From the NCBI GenBank assembly GCA_021798635.1, contig JAJZGH010000187.1:1-10242 (forward strand): a DNA stretch of 10,242 nucleotides. The letters are read 5' to 3'. Within the stretch, counting starts at the first letter, position 1. Every line of letters begins with the position of its first letter. The position numbers and the translations under genes are program-made. This document shows, piece by piece, positions 5,269 through 10,242 of this stretch. The notes under the pieces were generated by a model. The model was not told the DNA's origin. It ran no database searches and was given only the letters and a program-made list of their open reading frames with translations. The DNA comes from Planctomycetota bacterium. GTDB taxonomy: Bacteria; Planctomycetota; Phycisphaerae; WQYP01.

Positions 5269-7485
5269 ATGGTTGATACGATTACATTTGATACCGGGCA
5301 GCGATTATTTCTTTTGCGTACCGATCGCAGCTTTTATGCGATGCGCGTTTTGGCCGACGGAGAATTGGTACATGTGGGGTTTGGTGCGTTGGTGGCGACA
5401 ACGCTGGCGTTGAACAATTTGGATCACTACGAAGAACCGAATTATGTCTGGGAAAAGCAGGGTCGGCGATGGGAGTATCCGGCTTTTGGCGACGTCACCA
5501 CGCATGATGTGGCCATCCGGGCAGTTTTTCCGCAGCCTGCCGCGGCTTTGCAACAGGATGAAGCCGCGCATGTTCCGATTCGGGATCTCCGCCTGCGCTA
5601 TGTCAGCCATGAGATCAGTACATCCGCCGAACCGGGGCTGGCAGCGCAACACGGGCGAAATCCGGCCACACCTAAGCCGGTGCTGTGCATCACGTTACGT
5701 GATATTGGCTACAATTTTCTGGTGCGCTTGAATTATCGCGTTACGCCTGAATTGGACATATTTGAACGCTGGGTGGAAGTGGAAAATGCTGCCGAAATGC
5801 CGGTCACTATTGAAGGATTGGCTTTTGCGACCGTACATCTGCCCACGGATCGCTACGAACTGCGGCGGGCCGCCGGTGCATGGGGACGGGAATTTGTTTG
5901 CGTCACACAGGAATTGCACCAGGGTGTAACGCCGCTGCGGCAACTGGGGTTGAATACGGGCCACAATGCCAATCCATCGTTTCTGATTCATCCGAAGGGC
6001 CGGGCCGGCCCGGATCAGGGAATAACCTATTTCGGCATGATGGCTTTTTCAGGAAATTGGTCGTTGCGGTTTGAAGTGCTGCCGACGGATGCGGTACGAA
6101 TTCATGGCGGATATGAGGACAGCAATTTTTCCATGACGCTCAAGCCATCACAGCGGCACCGCACGCCGGCGTTTATTTTCGGCGTCGCTGAGGATGGGAC
6201 AAATGGTGCCAGTCGGCGGTTGCATGCGTGGATGCGCCGCCATGTGCTGCCGCAGTCGGCGCACGGGCCCCTGCGACCGGTGTTGTATAACGGTTGGGAA
6301 TCGGTATATTTTGATATATCTATGGATAAGCAGCTACAACTGGCCCGCACTGCGGCGGCCATCGGTGTGGAGTTGTTCTGCGTGGATGACGGGTGGTTTT
6401 CCGGGCGGCGAAACGACCGGGCGGGTCTGGGTGATTGGACGGTGGATCGGGACATTTTCCCGCAGGGGCTGGCACCGCTGATTGCGGAAGTCCGCCGGCT
6501 GGGAATGCGGTTTGGTTTATGGGTAGAGCCGGAGATGGTGAATCCGGATTCGCACTTATATCGCGCGCATCCGGATTGGGTGTTGCATTTTCCAGGTCGG
6601 CCGCGAATCCAGACACGGCATCAGTTGATCCTGGATTTTGGCCGCAGCGACGTAGTGGACGCAATTTATACGATGCTGGATTCCCTGTTGGCGGAAAATG
6701 ATATCACCTTTTTCAAGTGGGATATGAATCGGTATGTGACGGAGGCGGGCAGTGCGGCCGGGCGGGAAATATGGTATCAGCACGTGCAGGGACTTTATGA
6801 TGTTATGGATCGACTGTTGAAGAAATATCCACGTTTGGATATTCAATCCTGCTCCGGCGGCGGCGGGCGGGTGGATGCGGGCATTTTGAGCCGGTGTCTG
6901 CAGGCGTGGACCAGCGATAACACGGATGCCATGGATCGCGTTTATATTCAGGATGGCTTTTCGCTGTTTTATCCGCCGCCGGCTATGGAATCGTGGGTTA
7001 CCCATGAACGCAACCATCAGACCGGGCGGGTTATTGAGCTGGATGTACGCTTTGATGTGGCCATGCGCGGCGTGTTGGGCATTGGCACGAATATTGACGC
7101 GATTCCGGCCGAAGATCTGGAAAATTATCGGCGGAAAATTGCATTTTATAAAAAGATTCGGCACATCGTACAGGGCGGAGAATTGCATCGGCTGGCTGAA
7201 GGGCAAAACGGCGGAGCCAGTGTGTGGCAAAGTGTTTCGCCTGATCGGCGGGAAAGTGTCTATAGCGTGGTGGTGGTGCAGGCGATGCAGGGGCATCACC
7301 TACCTTTTTATCGGCTGAGGAATTTAATTCCCGATGCCACCTATCGGCTCACGGATGAATGGGATCATGAACTGGGGCATTTCTCCGGTGCGCAACTCAT
7401 GACACTGGGAATGCCCGGCGATCAACGCCATGGCCACCTCACCTGCAGCGTGCGCAGCCGGACGGTGCTGCTGGCGGTGGTGTGA
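5269..7485 (+). CDS. Alpha-galactosidase, glycoside hydrolase family 36
   Basis: Hydrolyses terminal alpha-1,6-galactose from oligosaccharides such as melibiose and raffinose with retention of configuration. From the ATG at 5269 it has 738 residues, normal for the GH36 alpha-galactosidases of about 730. It has an N-terminal beta-sandwich, a central barrel and a C-terminal beta domain. Family motifs: NGWESVYFD (341-349), VDDGWFSGR (372-380), LGDWTVD, GLWVEPEMVNPDS, FFKWDMNR with the nucleophile D485, SCSGGGGR (527-534), SDNTDAMDR with the acid/base D550, and NHQTGR. All catalytic residues are intact. There is no signal peptide, so it probably acts in the cytoplasm on imported oligosaccharides. 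An in-frame TTG at 5233 would add 12 residues without family support. The Shine-Dalgarno is weak. It stands alone; no transporter or other sugar gene is adjacent, and no clear terminator follows. Confidence 0.95.
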   Translation: MVDTITFDTGQRLFLLRTDRSFYAMRVLADGELVHVGFGALVATTLALNNLDHYEEPNYVWEKQGRRWEYPAFGDVTTHDVAIRAVFPQPAAALQQDEAAHVPIRDLRLRYVSHEISTSAEPGLAAQHGRNPATPKPVLCITLRDIGYNFLVRLNYRVTPELDIFERWVEVENAAEMPVTIEGLAFATVHLPTDRYELRRAAGAWGREFVCVTQELHQGVTPLRQLGLNTGHNANPSFLIHPKGRAGPDQGITYFGMMAFSGNWSLRFEVLPTDAVRIHGGYEDSNFSMTLKPSQRHRTPAFIFGVAEDGTNGASRRLHAWMRRHVLPQSAHGPLRPVLYNGWESVYFDISMDKQLQLARTAAAIGVELFCVDDGWFSGRRNDRAGLGDWTVDRDIFPQGLAPLIAEVRRLGMRFGLWVEPEMVNPDSHLYRAHPDWVLHFPGRPRIQTRHQLILDFGRSDVVDAIYTMLDSLLAENDITFFKWDMNRYVTEAGSAAGREIWYQHVQGLYDVMDRLLKKYPRLDIQSCSGGGGRVDAGILSRCLQAWTSDNTDAMDRVYIQDGFSLFYPPPAMESWVTHERNHQTGRVIELDVRFDVAMRGVLGIGTNIDAIPAEDLENYRRKIAFYKKIRHIVQGGELHRLAEGQNGGASVWQSVSPDRRESVYSVVVVQAMQGHHLPFYRLRNLIPDATYRLTDEWDHELGHFSGAQLMTLGMPGDQRHGHLTCSVRSRTVLLAVV

Positions 7486-7740
7486 TTTTAAAGCGATGAT
7501 CGGTTTGCATGGATATGTCTGAAAATGCGCGGCATAATACGCTGTTGAGGGCGGTGTTTGTTTTTCCTTGCGGAGGGCATTCGGGGGGAGTTCCACCACC
7601 GGCAAAGCCGGCGGCTTTGTGATGTTTTCCGGCACGGGTGTGCGGAGTGGAAGTATTGGCGTGCGTGGAGCCACGCGCTGCCGCAGCGCGTGCGGCCCCG
7701 GATTTGCCTTTTGGTCGCAATAAGTGTACAAAGACTTATG
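7486..7740. repeat. Gene-free stretch with GC-rich palindromic elements
   Basis: No gene is recognisable. CAAAGCC/GGCTTTG (7603-7619, loop GGC) and CACGCGCTG/CAGCGCGTG (7672-7692, loop CCG) are perfect 7-bp and 9-bp inverted repeats. GCGTGG/CCACGC (7662-7675) overlaps the second and offers an alternative fold. ATAAGT/ACTTAT (7720-7739) follows. Clustered GC-rich palindromes after the stop codon of a gene are typical of REP-like intergenic elements. They may protect or end the alpha-galactosidase mRNA, but none has a proper T tract. Confidence 0.4.
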
Positions 7741-7760
7741 ACCTCTGCCTTGTTCGTGCT

Positions 7761-7922
7761 AGAGCGGCCTATTGCTTCGGACCGATGAGCATTGTACAGG
7801 ACCCCGGGTGTTGGAACGATGGACGAACCTGGTCCCGATTTATCGGGACAGTTGTGGAGGTCTTGAGCCGACGCGTTGTGCTGGTCCGCCCTTGTAACAA
7901 GGGTTCGAAACTCTCCCGCTCT
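7761..7922. ncRNA. Candidate structured RNA of unknown class
   Basis: Four perfect stems are mutually compatible. An outer stem AGAGCGG/CCGCTCT (7761-7767 with 7916-7922) encloses a long arm closed by CGGACC/GGTCCG (7778-7783 with 7883-7888). Within that arm is the hairpin GTCCCGAT/ATCGGGAC (7832-7849). Directly after it is the hairpin CCCTT/AAGGG (7889-7903). The 3' part (GGGTTCGAAAC) resembles a tRNA T arm, but there is no matching D or anticodon arm at tRNA spacing. An 11-mer, GTGGAGGTCTT, inside the fold (7854-7864) recurs just outside it (7935-7945). No recognisable protein is encoded. The orientation is uncertain. An IS110-type bridge RNA left without its recombinase is one possibility; another is a repeat with no transcript. 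Confidence 0.35.
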
Positions 7923-7955
7923 CACGGCATCATGGTGGAGGTCTTTTTATTGCCC

Positions 7956-8795
7956 TTATCGTAGCGCGAATAAAGTTCTGTCGGAAATCCGAGCTTCGAT
8001 CTGTCGGAGAATATCCGCGAGTTCCAGATTGGGGTCGGCCTGCAGCCCAAGGCATTGAGCAACACCCGCGGCATCGGTGCTCAACCGCAGGGCTAATGTC
8101 AATTTTCTTGATTCATTTGCTTGGCCGAGGTGGTAAGCGTGTAGCTGCATGGGATCTCCCAACACAGCCGGATGCAGGTGGCCAAAACGGAACTCACGCT
8201 GCATGTATCGCAGCAGGTGATCCTGCATAACCAGCACGAGATGCTTGTTGATGTATTCAAATGTTTGAATCTTGTGGTGCAATTGGACCAGTGTTGTTTT
8301 TGCCGTCATCTTCCAGTTTATTCCGAAGGTTCCGGCCGATGACGCGCTACGGGCCTGCATGCCCCTGGCCTTCAAAAAGCGCTGCCGCTCAGGCCATATT
8401 GTGCCCGTGGTATCCATTGACTGTAACTCAATAGCAACAAAATCGTGCACTTTTTTTCCGTTTACCGAAGATAACACAAAGTCAACATTTCCCCCGGGAA
8501 TTGATAGCTCCCGCAGAATATGCAATTCGTTTCCGGGGATGTGATTTGTCAGCAGATGCAGGCAGTCCGTAAATATCTGGTGCCGCTCCAACAATCGATG
8601 CGGACACACGATAACCGGCTCGTGCTGACGACCATAATTTAACGTGCAAGTCCCGATAGCCACCCCGGGCTGACTCTTCCTGACCTTGATACACTGCCCG
8701 GGCAGGAACGGACATTTCTGCGACCGAACCAATGATTTCCAATCTGCGGTCTGATCATCAGTTGGGACGCCGAATAACTCAACTACTTTGGTCAT
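7956..8795 (-). CDS. NotI-family type II restriction endonuclease
   Basis: A 279-residue protein with the layout of the NotI endonuclease family. VVELFGVP opens it, followed by four cysteines in the family pattern (C28 in KCPF, C35, C50 in GTC, C64 in VICVCP-like VIVCP). NotI holds an iron atom in a Cys4 site of this kind. The nuclease core follows: IPGGNVDFVL (99-108) with D105, then FVAIELQSMDTTG (119-131) with E123 and Q125. This is the PD...ExQ variant of the PD-(D/E)XK fold. The protein would cut unmethylated DNA at the site its partner protects. NotI itself cuts GCGGCCGC; the site here cannot be read from the sequence. The ATG at 8795 overlaps the methyltransferase stop (ATGA), with no Shine-Dalgarno, so synthesis probably depends on coupling. 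This ensures the methyltransferase is made first. Confidence 0.85.
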   Translation of the reverse strand: MTKVVELFGVPTDDQTADWKSLVRSQKCPFLPGQCIKVRKSQPGVAIGTCTLNYGRQHEPVIVCPHRLLERHQIFTDCLHLLTNHIPGNELHILRELSIPGGNVDFVLSSVNGKKVHDFVAIELQSMDTTGTIWPERQRFLKARGMQARSASSAGTFGINWKMTAKTTLVQLHHKIQTFEYINKHLVLVMQDHLLRYMQREFRFGHLHPAVLGDPMQLHAYHLGQANESRKLTLALRLSTDAAGVAQCLGLQADPNLELADILRQIEARISDRTLFALR

Positions 8796-9907
8796 GGCCG
8801 TGCACACCGTGCATGAGCAGCCCGGAGATACTCCGCAGAAATGTCAATACCAACGGATTTTCGCCCAAATTCGTACGCGACGAGATTTGTGGTCCCGGTG
8901 CCGCAGAATGGATCCAACACAATACCGTCCTGGGGGCACGTGGCAAGGATCGGGATTTTGCAAAGGTCTTCGGGGTACGGCGCGTAATGGCCGGGGCGAT
9001 CATGCGTATCCTCCGGAATGATGTCCCAGACATCTGAAGGTTTACTTCCCCTGGGATGGTATTTGAGGAAATAGAACCCCCGGTCGCGCAATTCTTTGGC
9101 GCGACCGGAGAGTATCTCCGAGTCGCTGTGTGTTGCGCGCTGTTGCCGCCGGATTACCATCCGGAAATCGGCAAGTTCGCTGCGCTCTATTTGCATGAGA
9201 ATTTCATCCAGCGCGACAAATGCGTTGCGCTTTTCTTCCCCGGTAAGATCACTGGAAAGCTCAATTTGCCGCCGATATCGAACGCCACTCACTCCGGTCG
9301 CTGAAATCACAGCACCGTTTACGACCCTTGCACGCTTTGGACTGCTTCGGACTGCATCAGCATCAAAATAATAGTTTTGGGATTTTACAAAATAGAATAC
9401 CGGCTCATGGAGATTCCGCAGTTTATCCAACGCATTATCTGGAGAACCTTTAACCTTGTTCCAAACCACCTGGTTACGTAGAATCCATCTTTGCTGATCG
9501 CACATGCTGATAGCCACGCGCCAGGGAATGCCGAGTAACTGCTTATTTTGGTAGCTGTCGCCAATATTGAGCCAGAGAGATCCACTTTTTTTAAGCACGC
9601 GATATACCTCTGCCGTTACGCCCAGCAGATTCTCAATAAACTCCCTGAAATTTTCCTCCAGCCCCATTCCGCCGTTTTCGTATTGCCGCTTGTTCCAATA
9701 GGGCGGACTAGTCATACAACAGTCAATCGATTCATCGGGTAACGAGTGCAGCACGGCAACAGCGTCCCCGCCGAAAAAAATGGGTTGCGCTGTACTCCGA
9801 CGGCGATATTCCGCGAAAGCGCCAGCATGCGAGCGCATGAAAATCGGCGGCGTCTCGTACCCTTCGCCATCAAAAAGCCGGCCTAAATTGGACGCTGCGA
9901 TCGTCAT
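8792..9907 (-). CDS. Site-specific DNA methyltransferase (beta class, probably N4-cytosine)
   Basis: A 371-residue amino-methyltransferase that transfers a methyl group from S-adenosylmethionine to an exocyclic amino group in DNA and protects the host from the adjacent endonuclease. The catalytic motif IV is TSPPYW (66-71). The SAM-binding motif I, DPFCGTGTT (332-340), lies near the C-terminus, and a presumed target-recognition region (about 185-290) lies between. The order IV, recognition region, I defines the beta class. S/T-PPY followed by W is usual for N4-methylcytosine enzymes, though N6-adenine cannot be excluded. The ATG at 9907 gives a 23-residue extension before the next ATG, so the start is somewhat uncertain and the Shine-Dalgarno is poor. 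It is first in a two-gene operon with the NotI-like nuclease. No controller (C) protein gene is present. Confidence 0.92.
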   Translation of the reverse strand: MTIAASNLGRLFDGEGYETPPIFMRSHAGAFAEYRRRSTAQPIFFGGDAVAVLHSLPDESIDCCMTSPPYWNKRQYENGGMGLEENFREFIENLLGVTAEVYRVLKKSGSLWLNIGDSYQNKQLLGIPWRVAISMCDQQRWILRNQVVWNKVKGSPDNALDKLRNLHEPVFYFVKSQNYYFDADAVRSSPKRARVVNGAVISATGVSGVRYRRQIELSSDLTGEEKRNAFVALDEILMQIERSELADFRMVIRRQQRATHSDSEILSGRAKELRDRGFYFLKYHPRGSKPSDVWDIIPEDTHDRPGHYAPYPEDLCKIPILATCPQDGIVLDPFCGTGTTNLVAYEFGRKSVGIDISAEYLRAAHARCARP

Positions 9908-9915
9908 AGCTTTAT

Positions 9916-9944
9916 ATCATACCTCGATCTTGTCGCAGCAACAC
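9916..9944 (-). promoter_or_regulatory. Possible promoter of the restriction-modification operon
   Basis: On the minus strand TATGAT (9921 to 9916) is a good -10 box; GTGTTG 17 bp upstream (9944 to 9939) is a poor -35. The -10 box ends 8 bases before the methyltransferase ATG, so the transcript would have almost no leader. This would agree with the lack of a Shine-Dalgarno. The MITE begins 12 bases further upstream, just outside this promoter. Confidence 0.35.
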
Positions 9945-9946
9945 CC

Positions 9947-9956
9947 TCCTTAACTC
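9947..9956. repeat. Target-site duplication of the MITE, left copy
   Basis: TCCTTAACTC, identical to 10089-10098 and immediately adjacent to the left inverted end of the MITE. Ten bases is the full extent; the identity stops on both sides. Confidence 0.85.
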
Positions 9957-10088
9957 CAGGGCCTTTTAGTTTTCAGGACCGCTTGGATTCTTAGTGGAAA
10001 GCTTGATCAAATTTCCCAACAAATCGTTCTATCCCAAAATACCATAAAAACGAATAAGGCCCGATTAAGAGAAAACTAAAAGGCCCTG
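9957..10088. mobile_element. MITE with 18-bp perfect inverted ends
   Basis: CAGGGCCTTTTAGTTTTC at 9957-9974 is repeated as its exact reverse complement at 10071-10088. The 10-mer TCCTTAACTC lies directly against both outer ends (9947-9956 and 10089-10098) as a direct repeat, which is a target-site duplication. The 96-base interior is A/T-rich and has no coding capacity. This is a non-autonomous miniature inverted-repeat element that must be moved by a transposase elsewhere. Duplications of 9-12 bp are seen in groups of the IS4 superfamily, but the parent element cannot be named from these ends. The perfect ends and duplication point to a recent insertion. Confidence 0.9.
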
Positions 10089-10098
10089 TCCTTAACTC
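10089..10098. repeat. Target-site duplication of the MITE, right copy
   Basis: TCCTTAACTC, the second copy of the 10-bp duplicated target, directly adjacent to the right inverted end. Removing the MITE and one copy joins ACACCC-TCCTTAACTC-TGCTTC as the likely ancestral site. Confidence 0.85.
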
Positions 10099-10141
10099 TG
10101 CTTCTACGCCCTCCTTCGCCTTATGAAGGTGCTTTTATTGG

Positions 10142-10147
10142 TATAAT
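10142..10147 (+). promoter_or_regulatory. TATAAT box of the radical SAM gene, probably leaderless
   Basis: A perfect TATAAT (preceded by TTGG) ends 5 bases before the ATG at 10153. Transcription would start at or next to the start codon. No Shine-Dalgarno is placed to serve the ATG. A matching -35 is weak (TTATGA at 10121-10126, 15-bp spacing). Confidence 0.5.
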
Positions 10148-10152
10148 AGAGT

Positions 10153-10242
10153 ATGCGCAATGTTTCTTTACCCATTCATGGACGCGGTGCAGAGGGTAAT
10201 CCGGCTAACCGATTTGAGGCGGCGCACTATGAATTGCATCCG
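10153..10242 (+). CDS. PA0069-family radical SAM protein, N-terminal fragment
   Basis: Only the first 30 codons are in the window. They contain HGRGAEGNPANRFE (residues 9-22), which matches the characteristic GRGA..NP.(N/G)RFE opening of the PA0069/Rv2578c-type radical SAM proteins (related to SplB, the spore photoproduct lyase group). The CxxxCxxC cluster motif that would prove it lies further on, outside the window. Members bind a [4Fe-4S] cluster and cleave S-adenosylmethionine; the substrate of this family is not known to me. The gene is transcribed away from the restriction-modification pair, with the MITE between them. Confidence 0.72.
   Translation, partial: MRNVSLPIHGRGAEGNPANRFEAAHYELHP

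Noticed and set aside
7488..7925. Open frames in the gene-free stretch after the alpha-galactosidase gene
   Set aside because: Several overlapping frames in all directions with palindromic repeats inside, no start signals, no recognisable domains.
7889..7925. A tRNA 3' half (GGGTTCGAAAC near a 7-base acceptor-like CCGCTCT)
   Set aside because: The matching AGAGCGG is about 150 bases upstream instead of about 60, the T stem mispairs and no D arm is present; recorded as a structured-RNA candidate instead of a tRNA.
1..10242. Avoidance or presence of the NotI site GCGGCCGC
   Set aside because: Reading through the window I found near matches but no exact site; an 8-base site is expected less than once in 10 kb, so absence carries no information.
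1..10242. CRISPR array or cas genes
   Set aside because: No regularly spaced direct repeats and no Cas-like protein motifs were seen.

Overview
The window reads as chromosomal sequence from a moderately GC-rich bacterium, most likely a member of the Planctomycetota, possibly Phycisphaerae-like. The basis is indirect. Several short intergenic repeats look like families I remember from planctomycete and verrucomicrobial genomes, and the recognisable transposase remnant and secreted Gly/Pro-rich protein also fit. No rRNA or other phylogenetic marker is complete here, so the affiliation is an inference.

Left end (1-1701). On the minus strand there is a strong promoter (TTGACA, 16 bp, TAACAT), then a boxB-like hairpin and a near-consensus boxA. 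This is the arrangement of a ribosomal RNA operon leader and predicts a 16S rRNA gene just outside the left edge. Next come about 400 bases without a gene that hold degenerate dispersed repeats, then a decayed IS1634-family transposase (minus strand, frameshifted and truncated before the catalytic region). A further gene-poor stretch follows, with another dispersed repeat and a likely terminator for the next operon.

Centre-left (1702-4859, all minus strand). aroB (3-dehydroquinate synthase) and dprA (DNA processing and recombination mediator) overlap by ATGA and are probably co-transcribed. Upstream of them is a separate gene for a small secreted protein. It has a carboxypeptidase-regulatory-like beta-sandwich, with one Gly-Gly-Pro tract in a loop and another at the C-terminus. 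A strong hairpin with a U tract closes this gene.

Centre-right (4860-7485). A 409-base divergent spacer carries a 12-bp palindrome, a 21-bp palindrome and a second copy of a dispersed repeat. It leads into a complete cytoplasmic GH36 alpha-galactosidase on the plus strand.

Right end (7486-10242). A gene-free stretch holds several hairpins and a nested set of compatible stems that look like an uncharacterised structured RNA. A type II restriction-modification pair follows on the minus strand. It consists of a beta-class amino-methyltransferase (TSPPYW) and, overlapping it by ATGA, a NotI-family endonuclease with a four-cysteine cluster and a D...ExQ active site. Beyond it is a textbook MITE of 132 bp with perfect 18-bp inverted ends and a 10-bp target duplication. 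Last is the first 30 codons of a PA0069-family radical SAM gene, whose TATAAT box lies so close to the ATG that a leaderless transcript is likely.

The most notable items are the MITE, the NotI-like restriction-modification pair, the orphan structured-RNA candidate beside it, and the loop-inserted Gly-Gly-Pro protein.
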